Positions 47,943 to 60,523 of a DNA stretch of 64,000 nt are shown piece by piece (the stretch's first letter is position 1; every line of letters begins with the position of its first letter). The notes beneath the pieces were generated by a model. The model was not told the DNA's origin. It did not search any database and was given only the letters and a program-made list of their open reading frames with translations. The position numbers and the translations under genes are program-made. This stretch comes from Sialis fuliginosa (Eukaryota > Arthropoda > Insecta > Megaloptera > Sialidae): contig OY540812.1 of assembly GCA_961205875.1 (NCBI GenBank), positions 17,980,001-18,044,000 of the forward strand, written 5' to 3'.

Positions 47943-49560
47943 TTATTTATTACAAAGAAACTGAAATTTTTTAAAATCTGCGACTTGCAGCGTCTGCAAC
48001 CGCAGTTGTTCCAAGGCTATGTTATTTAAATGCTAATATATGTATACCAAATACCTTACGGTCCCAATGTGCACATCATTTATGTAGTTTGTTTTTATAT
48101 AAATATTAACAAATTGATCCAAAATCGATATAAGTTTTATACCATACTGGCCTTGGCTGTACCTAGGACCTACAATATACTACTCCAGTACCTTTAGAGT
48201 TTATAAGACGATTGATTGTAGTAAACTTTGACTGATTTGCTTTTTAATTTAAATTGTTACGAATTTAAATATCTTTACCCGTAACTGAAATATACTGAAA
48301 TGGAGATATCGACAAATAAATGATTTTTAGAGACTTTTGACCCTAAGAACTCGTGACCCTTTCGAAGTTACGGAACACTTTTGATTGTAAAAAATGCGGA
48401 ACACTATTTTACTGAATCATTAAGGTCTTTAAACAATCAATACTCATAAAAACCTAATCAACATAATTCGTAAAAAAAGTTTATCTTGTAAAAAATTTTA
48501 ATCAATCAATCAATCATCAGTGATAATGCTACCCTCATTTATTTATCAATATTCTCAAATCTTAAATGTTTTTTAGTTTTAATGTTCATAAATGTTTAAA
48601 AGCCCAGTTCACACAAATATGATGTTGAAAACTGCAGCAAAATTGTCTACTTTTATAGAAATAATTGAGTACTCGGCTTGCACAAAAATTCAAAATTATT
48701 CAAAATTTAATGCCAGTTCATGAAATGAAATCAGCTTCATCTAACTGATAGTATGAGATATATTTTATCTATCAATTCGATAAGGTTAGCCTGTTCTTCC
48801 CCCTTCACTACGCAAAACGTTCAATGATACAGTGCGACCGACCGACATTTTATTTACCTACTGAAGTTATACTATTCCCTAAAACCTATATATTCCATAT
48901 ATTCCCGAAGTATTGTTTTTGACTTATTTCCCTCTAACAAATAATTTAGATTTTCAATTCAGTACAATATTTTTTCACTGTATGAACACATATACCAAAT
49001 GTATCTGGATATAAAGAATACTTTAAAATTCCAAACTCTAATAAGCCACCAGACCACCACCATAAATCAAACAAACATGTTTTACAGATTTTCAATACCA
49101 AAACCAGATTTACACTGGAAAACAATAGTGTTTGTTTATCAATAATTACGTAAAAGTCGGTGTCACACCCGTCGTATCATTTGCGTAGGTAGTATTTCGA
49201 TTTACGACCACAGTTAATGTAATTTACTAGCACTGCTGTCGTTCTGAACGTCCACCCCCAAGTGCCATAGGGCACATGTGTTTCTACACTGCCCCCTTCT
49301 CCAAGTTTTCTTCATACTGCGCCACCCAATGTGATTCTACCTCCCAGAGGCGGATCTAGATTATTTATCCAAGGGAGAAAAATGCTAGTACAACTAATAA
49401 ATATTGTAATTGTTGAAAAGATTTTGTAGGAACAATAAACTCTATAAGATAAGTTTTAGATGTTTCTTTATATTTAAAAAATACAAATTAAATATCACAA
49501 CCAGAGAAGGAGTGAAACTATAAATTATTTCCTAAAATAAAATATATTTGTTATTATAGT
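47943..49560. other. AT-rich stretch, no gene seen
   Basis: No gene supported. A (AATC)n tract near 48503. 49240-49370 is GC-richer and looks like hAT debris: GTGCCATAGGGCACATGTG, and CAGAGGCGGATCTAG at 49347. Confidence 0.5.
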
Positions 49561-49565
49561 ATACA

Positions 49566-49640
49566 CAGAGCCGGCCTGAGCAAGTCTGACGCCCTGGGCG
49601 AGATTTATTTTTCCGCCCTCCCCCCTGAAAAAATGTTAAA
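49566..49640 (+). mobile_element. hAT left-end fragment (CAGAGCCGGCC)
   Basis: CAGAGCCGGCCTGAGCAAGT is followed by CTGACGCCCTGGGCGAG and CCGCCCTCCCCCC. It resembles the well-known hAT ends of the CAGGGCCGGCCC type. The right end was not found in the following kilobase. Confidence 0.45.
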
Positions 49641-50261
49641 AAATCACCAAAAATGTCAATTAAAATTGATAAATTAACAAATAAGTTGAATAGTTAATAT
49701 CCCAGCTTGGCGCGATCCTACAGACTCCAACTTTTTTTTTTTAAATATAGCTTACATCATTAACTTTAAGACTATCAAATGCCCTATGACCGTCGAGACT
49801 CACTTCCCCTATTATTAAAAAATTAAAATTGATAAATTAATAAATAAGTTGCATAGTTAATATCTCAGTATATCATCTCACACATTTTTTTAACGAAATT
49901 CATAGAACTTAATTTATACTAGACTACATTATGAATAAATTAATCTCAGTTTGAACTCTTTACCACTTATAGAACCGGATATGTCGTTGTGAAATTGGGC
50001 CTCCGTGCATCATAAGTATATGTGAGCATTCTATAGGTCGTAATTTAACAGATCAAAACTAAAATGACTGATTGACCATATCTTCTTAACAAATAATAGA
50101 TAGTTCATTTTTAATTTATTTTCGTTGTAATTTTATAGAGAACAAAAAGTACCTACAGTTTTTGATTTCGCGATAGGGTTAAAACACAAAAATTACAGCC
50201 TGTACACTGATTTGAACCAAAAAAGTCACTTATGCCTCAGTGTGCGCCGCCCCACAATTAT

Positions 50262-50585
50262 TTTAGTTCCTTTTATTCTACACAGTTCTTTACTACATTA
50301 TATTGTTCGATATTTAATAGTTTAGGCAGCGTATTGCAAAAGAGCACGCTGGCGGCAAATTTTTTTCCGACTTGAATAACAATTATCGTCACTGCTTACT
50401 CGTTACTTAACGTAACAAAATATATAGCAAAACCTGGGGCAATGAACATATCTATGAATTAAAAAAAACACGTAAATCAGATAAGTTGTTCTCGTGTGAT
50501 AAGCATACTAACGGACAGATAGACAGAGAGATGTTTCGTTTTATAATATATATTATATATAGATTAAAATAAATGTAAGATAAAA
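50262..50585 (-). mobile_element. Helitron-like repeat, minus-strand copy
   Basis: Reverse complement of 54022-54320 (shared: ACACAGTTCTTTACTA-like, GCGTATTGCAAAAGAGC, ATTATCGTCACTGCTTA, GTTACTTAACGTAACAAAAT, CAGATAAGTTGTTCTCG). Its 5' end, read on the minus strand, begins in an AATCTATATATAATATA-type tract. The 3' CTAG end seen in the other copy is missing here. Confidence 0.5.
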
Positions 50586-53300
50586 TCTACTGATACAATT
50601 TAAGGTTTGAGTGTGTACCGAATTAATTCAAATATACATAAATTCTTGATTGAAAAGAAGAATAAAATATTGGGATTTTTTTTTCCAGTGTTACGTAATT
50701 CAATTTATCTAAATCCTGTACATTACTAATAAGCTCGCCACTGGTTAATGATCTCAATAGCCCCTCCCTGTATCTCATGCTACAACCTCCACTGTTTTAC
50801 TTGCCGTTGCTACTTGTTTTACTACCTTTCTATTACAATGCCTCGCCTATAAAAACGTTTTTACAGCATTTTCTGAACGCTGATATTTTAACGAAATGAA
50901 GCTATACCTGCTGCACTATCGTCGATACGCTTCGCCGTGTTTTATGTGTGCATTTTGTTTTTACATGTGTCAACTGGATGTGGGGTGAAAATGGTCCCTG
51001 ATTATCAATAATCTGCACGATTCTCGATAACCGTTTATGTTAGTAACGTTCCTCTTAATATTTAATCTTATATCTTTTAACAACCGTTGCAAGTGATCGT
51101 ATAATTTGTGATGAGAAGGTAAACTTTAATTTAAAACTTATACTTTTATTGTTTTTTAATTGAATTTGTTTGTTTTTATAATTTAAATTTACATTTAATT
51201 ATATTTGCCATTTAGTTGTGCGAAATTCTGTGGCGGACCAAGTAATATTGCGGCCCGAGGCCAAATGTTAATTATGCTCCTCTCCCCCCGGCGGTACATT
51301 ATGAAATATTATATATAAATATATAATTTTTGTATTGAAAAAATAAAAATAAAAAATTATTTTTTAAACAATGTAATAAGTCTGAAGAAATTTTAATTGT
51401 TTTTGTACAGAATAATATTAATCTAGGTATACCTACATAAATAATTCAAATACAAAATATTGTATTGTATGTAGATAAAAACCATATTTAGGGGTGAAGT
51501 GAAAATTTATGGCAATGGGAGATAAAGATGAAAAGAAAACAGGATGAATGGTACTCTTTTCAAAAATGGACCACACCTATCTTATAACTAATTACTGAAA
51601 TATATTTTCGGTGAACGTATTGTTAAAATATTATTTAATTTAAGTATATTTATGTATATAACATATTTGAATTAATATCTTTCTACAAAAATGAACTTAT
51701 GTACTATGAATATATAGAGTAGGCAAATGTATTTTCATCTTTGTAAGTTAATTACATACGTTTATAAATTAACAAAATTACCAATATAAACAATAATTAT
51801 ATAATGTTTTATATATTTTATCAGTAGCGTAGCAAGAATTTAAGTCCTTCCGAAAAATATATTTTTGGGCTATTTTTGACTAAATTCAATCCGGGACCCC
51901 TGACTTTTCGGTCCAACCAAACCGGCACTCTACTATTTTGCTGTGAATGCAAACTTACGAATTATTTTCTTTAAATTTTTACAAAATAATGCTTCTCGAA
52001 TTCTTTCAAATTTAATGATATAGGGGTTGTAAATGTTTACTGAAAATGAAAGTCAGTAAACATTTAGTTAAAATTTCAATGAAAGTCTAGTGAAGTTATA
52101 CTTCTTCAGGTGCACCGCGACACATTTTTTGCCTCGTCATGATGTTTGGATGTGACACTTCGGAAAAGTGACGCACTATCGGTATGCTTGCCTCTGTCAG
52201 ATTCGCTCGATGTGCTTAATATTTTTGATAGTGTGTATGCTTTGTACATTTACACGAATTATTATTAGTATTACGTTTACATTATAGAAGTACATTTCGT
52301 TAGATATTATATTTATATTTTATTTTTTGTTAATGATTTTTGAAGTGATTTTTAATTTATGAGAAATATTAGTTTGGAAATTATATATAATATAAACAGG
52401 TATTTAATTGTGGCGAAATGAATATTTTCTTGTTTCAAAAACTTTTATTTTAATATTTAAAAAAAATTAAAATATATTTAAAATAAATTAAATAAAAAAA
52501 TGGTGTAATCAAATTTTGATAAGTGTTTTAAAATATTTGAGGTTTAATCCAGTATTTTATTTATAAGAATTTAATAAGCAATATAACCCAATTCACTTTT
52601 TCTAATCAAAAAATACTACAATAAAAATTTTTAAAATGTAAAACAAAATATCATCAAAATATATCTGAATCTAAATTCAACGGTAATCAAATGGCTATAT
52701 TTTAAACTTCGTTACAGTGTTACATATTTCAAAAATAAAAATGTCATATTTAAAGAAATATACATAATTACGCATTACTTTTGATACAGTATTGAAATAT
52801 TAATTCGACAAAATATATCAATCCGCATGATGTAATGTGTCCAAACAAAATAAAAACCACATAACATTAAAAATAAATATCAATGTTGGCCTTGAGATTT
52901 TGCGCTATTTTTATACCATGATGATGATATGGAAGGACGAATCGGTATTCGCGAAAAAAATAAATAAAACTTATGCGTTGCATACATAACAGCTGTATGT
53001 ATTATGTGAAATATATTATGTTTGTTATCAGAGGCTTCCGCGTGAGCTGATAAAATATCAGGATATGTTGAAAATAATTTTATGAATGTTTTTTGATATT
53101 TTTTTTAAATTCACGACAGTTGTATATTTATGGAAATTATAAACTGCTGTTTTTACCCGACAGTGGCATGCACAAAGAGGAAAATGAATTTAATAGTGTA
53201 TTTTTTTTGTATTTATTTACAAATACAAAAAAAAAACTAAAATTAAAATGATTCCTGGAACATCAAGAGTGAGCTAGGAACCTAGGACAGACTATTTATT
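50586..53300. other. Mostly AT-rich, scattered hAT-like ends, no gene
   Basis: CTGTGGCGGACCAAG at 51229 and CAGTAGCGTAGCAAG at 51823 are hAT-like ends for which I found no partners. 52080-52200 is GC-richer (GGTGCACCGCGACACA) without a convincing frame. Otherwise nothing supported. Confidence 0.45.
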
Positions 53301-53307
53301 ATCTATA

Positions 53308-54021
53308 CCGGGTTTTTTTTTAACTTAAAACTTTCAAATATCTCGAAAAGTAGGCACTCTACGGAAAAAATGTAAATAATCAAAATTTAATCATTCCGCG
53401 GGGGAAATACATTAGTGCAAAAAAATAGTCCCACATTACCCTCTTTGTAGGTTGGGGCGGGGGTAACTTTGAATCTGAAATAGGAACCTCAATTTTTTAT
53501 TGCAGATACGGATTCTACGGCTAAAAGTACATACGATTTGTCTGAAATATTTTGTTCGATTCATCATAGATGGCGCTGTAATCGACTTCAATTTATAATA
53601 CAACAAAAAGAACCGGAAAAATTTGAAAAAAAAATCGATCGCATCGAGGATCGGACCAGGCTATTCACGGTTGTCGGTCCGTATCGCAAACCACCGTCTA
53701 CAGTACGTGATGTGCTAGTTTTCAACTGAATTGGTACTTAAGTTAAGCGAATTTACTGAGGAATTTCATAATTTTTTTCTCGGTTGTTTACGAGCTTCCG
53801 GTCAATCTATGCTACTACTACAACCCTATTTTTTTAAACATTTTGGTGCATCTGATATCTGGATGCCCCTTGTTAGAAGAAATTGAAAAACAATGAATTT
53901 TATCGATTACAGCGCCATCTATGATAAATCAAACAAAATATTTCAGACAAATCGTACGTACTTTTAGCCGTAGAATCCTTTTTCGAGATATTTTAAAGTT
54001 TCAGGTTAAAAAAACACCCAG
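53308..54021. mobile_element. Long inverted-repeat element, TA-flanked
   Basis: The ends are ACCGGGTTTTTTTTTTAACT and the inverted TTAAAAAAACACCCAGT, with TATA on both outer sides. The arms continue inward: TTTCAAATATCTCGAAAAG, then after an extra ~160 bp on the left TTCTACGGCTAAAAGTAC, GATTTGTCTGAAATATTTTG and GATGGCGCTGTAATCG (53511-53584). These pair with 53904-53978 and 53979-54021 on the right. The left-arm insert sits between two copies of CTACGG. The 54- and 65-codon frames inside are by-products of the arms. Probably a Tc1/mariner-like non-autonomous element. Confidence 0.7.
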
Positions 54022-54395
54022 TATAAAATATATTCTAAATCGCAACGTCTGTCTGTTCATTAGTGCGATTATCACTCGAGAACTACTTATCCGATTTACG
54101 TTTTTTTTAAATTTATAGATATGTTATTTTCCCAGGTTTTAGTACTTATATATTTTGTTACGTTAGGTAACATAAGAAATAAGCAGTGACGATAATAGTA
54201 AATCATGTCGGAACAAATTTTGCCACCAGCAAGCTCTTTTGCAATACGCTACCTACACCATTAAATACTGAACAATATAATTTAGCAAAGAACTGTGTAG
54301 AATACAAAGATCTAAAATAATTCTACTGTATTTTTTCAAAAATCTTAAACATTAATTCCGTAGTCCACCCAAGCGAATCCGCGGGCACAGCTAGT
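54022..54395 (+). mobile_element. Helitron-like repeat with CTAG-type 3' end
   Basis: It abuts the inverted-repeat element above. It ends GTCCACCCAAGCGAATCC, GCGGGCACAGCTAGT. A GC-rich end finishing in CTAG(T) is typical of insect Helitron-like non-autonomous elements, which leave no target duplication. A sister in the opposite orientation lies at 50262-50585. No hairpin of the classical size was confirmed before CTAG. Confidence 0.5.
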
Positions 54396-55446
54396 TTTCT
54401 TATATGTATAAGGAAGTATTGCGAGCACGAAAAATTTCGGAATAAATATTATTATAGAAATGTCCATTTTTACTGTCCCTCAATCCATTTGAACTCTTCT
54501 TGGTTTATTTAATATAAACCACTTTTTTAATTTTATTTAATGCGTATTTTATGCCACTGGTTATACTACTTCATGTTTCAAAGAATTTTTCAAATCGTTT
54601 TAATTATTTTTGGCATTTAACTATATTTTTATATTAAAATTTTAATGAATATTACAATTTTTCCCATAGTACAAATCGATCCCTCGATTGCCTAAACTAG
54701 CATAATAATTTGTTATTATAAATTTTTTTCGTGTATAATTTTTTCACCGCCTAAAATTTTAAATCACCCTAAAACAGATGAAGTAGCAGTCATTATATAA
54801 AAATTTAGTATCGCGAACAAATACCGAAATTCATGGCCACGAGGGTTCAGAGGTAATTGCCGTGGAAGCTAATTGTCATAGACATTCGATATAGTTTACC
54901 AGTAGCGGGGTCGACCGCCTAGTACGGGTATAGTTAACATAAAAGGGTTACCGTGTAAATTGACACCATATAACCATCAATCGATATTGAAATTTACGGT
55001 TATCACCAGATTGTAATTTTTATATCAACTCGAATTTCGAAATTTTACACGTGGGGACGCTAAAATCGACAGTTAATTTTAAACCGTTAATTTATGGTTT
55101 GTTAAAAGATGTCTATTACATTTAGATGTCCAAATTTACGTCGACTGTATATTACTAATTATTATCAGTGCATATCCTACTTTTTATTTAAAATTTTATT
55201 TAAGTACTCTCTTAAATTGATTCCTTCAGTGAACGTAAAAGTCACTAAAAATCAGTGGTATATACTAATTCTTACTGATCAACCAGTGATTTTGGCCATA
55301 TTAATAATAATCCATTGATTTGTTCAGTGATTAGCAGTGGTCTACTTTTCACTATTTCACAGTGCATAGTCACTGGAAATACATTTTTTAAATTTTAATC
55401 TTCTGACTTTATTAATCCAAAATAAGTAAAGTATCTGCGGCAAATA
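54396..55446. other. AT-rich stretch, no gene seen
   Basis: No supported feature. The 69-codon frame at 55109-55318 has no motif. Repeated TCAGTG/CACTG words near 55160-55380 are noted but not explained. Confidence 0.5.
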
Positions 55447-55978
55447 AGGTCCAGAGTATAATAAGGCCCATGTAAAAAAATCACATTTACAATAGTTGGA
55501 TCGGTCTAGGTTTTTATGTACACATAGAAGATACTTTTACAAACCTAACTACACGCTGACTAGTCTCTCGCCGCGCTAACTTTTCGGTACCTCTGAGTTT
55601 GTTGCAAGAGATGGTGACGAATGTCAATTATATAAAAATAACCAACAAATAATCTTAATTTTTGTTTAATTTTTTTATGTATTTTTGTTTCTTATTTATT
55701 CAGTTAATACTTCGATCCTTAAAGTTTATGGTGCAAGTTGTTTTCTATTGTTTTTTTTTAGTTTCTGCTTTATGAAATAAAGTAAAATTTACCGTTCTAC
55801 CGGCCTTATTATACTATCATAGTTTAATAAGGCCCAAAGTTAATTTTTTAAGATGTCTCAAAAATGAAAAAAACATAAACCAAAATTTATCATTTACATA
55901 GCCTTTTTAATATAAATTACTTATTACCTGAATTATAGCATTTTTAATTAAGGTGGGCCTTATTAGTCTCCATGACCT
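55447..55978. mobile_element. Inverted-repeat element with AATAAGGCCC ends
   Basis: The left end is AGGTCCAGAGTATAATAAGG and CCCATG. The right end is GTGGGCCTTATTAGTCTCCA and TGACCT, inverted and imperfect. A further inverted pair lies inside (GGCCTTATTATACTATCATA then TTTAATAAGGCCC near 55802-55838). About 532 bp, superfamily unknown, no coding capacity. Confidence 0.55.
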
Positions 55979-56754
55979 ATAAATTTATTTTTTGCTGGAT
56001 ATATAGATATTACAAAATTTCTTTACTTCATAATTCATGATTAAGACATGATTGGAATGAAGTGCTGTAATGAAGAAGCTGTGACTATTTCATCCACTGA
56101 TGTGGGTAGAAGTACGTACCAAAAAAATCAAATATCTAATAAAACATCAAAATCATAAAAATGATATTAATCACTTTAAGTGAAATATTATGACCGTGTT
56201 GTAAAAATTAGATATTCCATGCGCATAATATAATCCGATGTATGTAGAATTTGAATGATTCTCATTGCCAGATCATGAAGATAGCGGCATTTGTCTTTTA
56301 TAAATTTTTATTTTTAGTTTATATTTCAGATTAGAATAAATTTTAGAGACCAAAATATTATTAGGCATTTATCTATTTTCGTAATATTAGCTCATTTATA
56401 AAATTAAAATATATATGTTATGAGTAGCTTTAAAGATATAAAAAGATACCTATATATGTATCTGGAACAAGAGTAAGATTGCATCTTAAGGCAATTTTTT
56501 GGTTAAAGGAAAATACATTAGGCTTCACATTATAAATAAATATATAGGTATATATACTTAATGTTTGATTTTTGAACATTGAGTAAACTATTTTCATTTA
56601 TTCGAAAGTTAAAAAAACTTTTTGAATCATTTTTTAAATTTTTCTTCGGTTTGTATTTTTAATCCATAAATACAGTCCTTCAAAATTGCAGTGCCAACTA
56701 GTACAAAAAACTGTTACATTTAGTCTCATATTCATTAACATTTTAATATATAAA

Positions 56755-57178
56755 AACCTTGGTGTGTATGTATGTGTTCTCATCAGGCTTAAACCACTGG
56801 ACTTATCGAAGCCAAATTCACACCATATGTTCGTTTGGTGCTCCGTTAGGTTTATTATTTTTTTGAACCCGGTAGGTGGTGCTAGAGACGAGATATTTAC
56901 GAAAATGTATCTTTATGGTCTGATTTGGCTCATATTCAGTATACGTATACGTATGTGTTAGTTACGTGGAAAGAAATGTTTTTACAAAAAAGTGACCCGG
57001 TCGGTGGCGCTGGAGTCAAATTATTTACGATAATGTTTATTTATCGTCTGATTTTTAAATTATTTTTTTTTTGGCAGAATAACGTTTGCCGGGTCAGCTA
57101 AAACACAATTACGACCCTCTATACGTTACAGGGGGTGAAATATCAACTCCCGTGCGAAACTTGGACAGGTCCGCTAGT
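56755..57178 (+). mobile_element. Helitron-like repeat, copy with internal duplication
   Basis: Begins near ATATAAAAACCTTGGTGTGT and ends CGTGCGAAACTTGGACAGG, TCCGCTAGT. The middle (CACCATATGTTCGTTTGGTG, ACCCGGTAGGTGG, TATGGTCTGATTTGGCTCAT) matches 63695-63835. A second, shorter version of the same middle (CCGGTCGGTGGCGCTGGAGT, TCGTCTGATTT) follows at about 56995-57055. The 91-codon frame at 56686-56961 crosses the repeat and is not a gene. Confidence 0.5.
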
Positions 57179-57295
57179 AGCCTATGTAATAATTTACAAA
57201 TTTTGATATTTTATAACTATTTTATAGCAAGCCGCACTAGCGAATACAGAATGCCGCAAGTTCTTCATTACATATCATGTAATTATCAAAATTAA

Positions 57296-60001
57296 TATGC
57301 GGTTAACATCACCGATCCTAAGATCAAAACTTAATCATGGAAGATTTCCAGCACACTTGTACAAAATAAACTGTATGATTTCCTTTACAATGTCCCTGTG
57401 GCAATGAAATAGCCGACACAACTATATATTATTTGCATATCAAAACACTCAAGACTACATTGATTCTAAAAAGAATCAATGAAACCTGGAGAACCTTATT
57501 CCAATTATCAGTTTGAAAAGCTCAAATATTCATTTAAACTTAATATAACATTTTAACAAATTAGGTTAAGTACAAACTAGAGAATACATTTTGAAATATT
57601 GTTGAAAAACAAACATTTTAATATTTGATATAATGCACGGCTCAGTAGGTATCTTTATTTGTTCTAAAGAAATTCAATAATTCACTTTCAAACTGCTGTC
57701 ATTTTTTTTCTACAATATTTAGGGATAAGGACTTATTTATGTAGACGTACAATTATAGGTATTACGTAGACACCAATTTTCATTTTAATTCGTAAGAAAT
57801 CAAAAAGAGTAAGGTTTAATTTTTTACAAAACGAAACCAAAATAAGATCAAGACGAGACTGTCAGTTGTAAAATCCGAGACTAGAAAAGACTAACCTAAT
57901 TCTCGTCTCGTATACATCCTTCGCATAGATTCATCGAATCTAAATCAAAATAATAAGATTCTTAAAATTTGATGGTTTTCACATCAACCAGAAAGAAAAC
58001 ATAAAAGAAGAATAACTAAAATCTAACACTATATATCATGAAATTAAATAAAACGTTGCGCAAATTCACTACAATTTGTGAAAATAAAAATACTCAATTC
58101 AACAAGAGATAGATTCCTCGTTCGCGTGTCTAAAACAAATTTCTAAACGAAAACAGTCTGGAAAAGTACAGATTTTTACGTGAAAACATAATTATCTCTA
58201 TACACAAATAAAGAACGAGCCAGAACAAGGCAAAAGTATTAGTGAAAACTTCGTATATTACAGTAGTTCAATTACGGCTGCATTATGTATACTTTTTGTG
58301 CGTTTTTTCAAACCAGCATAATCTGCAATAACACGTTTCCTACATTACCGGCAAAACGGATTTGTAACAAGATTATTTTTTTTGTATGCGGTACGGATTC
58401 AACAATAGTTTCATATTACATTATAGTTCTGCTCTCTTTTCGTTTCGTTTCAATACAAATAGAGCATTATAATATTTTGCTGATTTCTCTTTTTGTACTT
58501 TTATTTTAAGGTTTTCTTCTTCGATAATAGCTATTTGGGTTTACGGGGACAATAGTCAGGTGACTTTTAAGATAATCTAATTTTTTACTGGAAAATAAGA
58601 AAATGTTTGCTTGCATAATAAAATAAAAATGTTGACGTTAACAACAGTACCTATATGTTTGTCAAAAATTAAAATAAGATCAACTCAAAATATTCTTCTT
58701 TACCTTCATATAAAATCAAGAAAAAAAAATGTTTTTCGAAAATTAGCTCATTTTTGAAGTAGGACTTGGATTTCGGGGTTGGAAATTGAAGGAATATTTA
58801 TCTGCTTTTCAAATACCGGGGTATTGTTTTTCAAGTTTCATAGGTTAAGTTAAAATAAATCATTTTTAAATGCTATCAGATTATAGATGATTATTTAAGC
58901 TTTTATTTATTATTCTGTACGATTAAAATTATACCCCCCATAGACGTTTAAAGCTTTTTGGTACTTTTTTCTTTCAAATTCAAATATCTCTACACTCAAA
59001 AATGCTAAAAATTTAAAAAAGCGTTTTAGACAGAAAATTTCTTAAGAAAACTCTATTTTAAAATTTGGATTAATATCATACATCCCCGAGGGAAAAAATT
59101 CAAAATTGCAAAAAACAGAAATTTATCATTCATGGTGTGATAAAGAAAAAACATCAAGAATACCCTTGAATTAAAAAAAAAAACAGTTATTCATGTTTGA
59201 TCTATAGGTAATGCTTCAATAATGTGCAAATTTTTCAAAAAACTACTAAATTTTTTTCCTTGAGTTGATATTCTAATAATACTATACATATGTGTGTGGA
59301 AAACATACGTTTATTTTGTCTTAATAACAAATATTACTTACACTTAAACGATAAATAAATTACTGTACCTATTTTCAGAATATATTTTACGACTTACTTT
59401 AGTATTTCATATTGTATCCATATCAAACGAATATAGAAAGTATTATTTAATATTTATATAATAAATAAAGATATCAATATGTGTGTATAGTTCCAACAGA
59501 TAAAAACTTTATTTTTATTTTTAACAATAATACTTTTTCAAGGTATGGATCGATGTATGATCACTTCATTTATATACAAATAGAAAGCAAATATTGATAC
59601 TGCAGAAGTAGAAGTATCTTCCGTTCAATAAATATTTTTGTATTTATATATGTATATATGATAAAAAAGTATTGACAAAGATCCAATATATTCATTATTA
59701 AAAACTGGTATAAGCTAGTGACATTATTCAATAATCACGTTTATTTTAGCTCTATAATAATAATAAAATTATTGGGATATTCTATCTCGCGAGTTCAGTT
59801 ATCAAAACGAACTACAGTTATTTGTTATTTATTTTTGTGTCTTGATTTATTTACTTAGCTTAGCGATGAACTTTTAAGAGACTAAAGTAAATTAATTATT
59901 TCATTTATTTACTAATATATTAAATATCATTTTTAATATTCTCAAAAAAAATTTTAACGTTTTGTCTTCAAGAGTCTTGAATATAATAAAATTTGTCTAA
60001 A
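57296..60001. other. AT-rich stretch, no gene seen
   Basis: 57840-57910 has AAGACGAGACTG and TTCTCGTCTCGTATA words related to those around the piggyBac site. Otherwise A/T-rich DNA. The frame at 58285-58509 has no motif. Confidence 0.5.
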
Positions 60002-60221
60002 CAGTGGCGGACTAAGGAAGGTTAGAGATAGGGGTGGAATGTTAGTTATCCCACCCCTAAGGTTCTTTTAAATTAAAATAAAAAACAAAAAAGGTCCTCG
60101 TAACAAAATTTTTTGAAGAACAAGAAAAAGAAGTCTTCAATGAGTTAAAAAAAATTGCTGCTCAAGGAGGGCTCTGAGAAAACCGCCTTCTACCCCCCTC
60201 CCCACCCCTCACCCATTACTG
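60002..60221. mobile_element. Probable hAT MITE, decayed
   Basis: The left end CAGTGGCGGACTAAGGAAGG with GGGTGGAATGTTAGTTAT is shared with 28434-28485. The right end, CCCACCCCTCACCCATTACTG, starts CAGTAATGGGTG when read inward. The ends pair poorly and the flanking octamers do not match, so borders are tentative. Confidence 0.42.
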
Positions 60222-60227
60222 ATACTA

Positions 60228-60523
60228 GGATCACGCTTAAATTAACGGTTAACGAACAAAAACGCGTTGACAACGCGTTGTAAAAAAATCGCAGTAGATT
60301 TAACTTTTTATTCACCTACATTTATTATGGGTGGGGTGAACATACATAATTTTTAGCGCTAAATTTGATGTATCCAAAAAAATCGTGTTCTAAATTATCG
60401 CCTAACGCCAAATTCCTTTAACAAAACCGTTATAAGCATGTTAATTGTGACTATTCCTGCGTTTAGTGTCAAATTACGCGTTAAACGACGCGTAACGTAT
60501 CGCGTTAGATGCAGGTGTGGTCC
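60228..60523. mobile_element. Possible decayed inverted-repeat element
   Basis: The left end is GGATCACGCTTAAATTAACG. The right end, read inward, is GGACCACACCTGCATCTAAC. Both lead into AACGCG-rich words (ACGCGTTGACAACGCGTTG, ACGCGTTAAACGACGCGTAA). TA is present at both outer borders. It abuts the hAT remnant on its left. Weak because the ends are diverged. Confidence 0.33.

Noticed and set aside
57086..57295. 69-codon frame
   Set aside because: It starts inside the 3' end of the Helitron-like repeat and has no family similarity.
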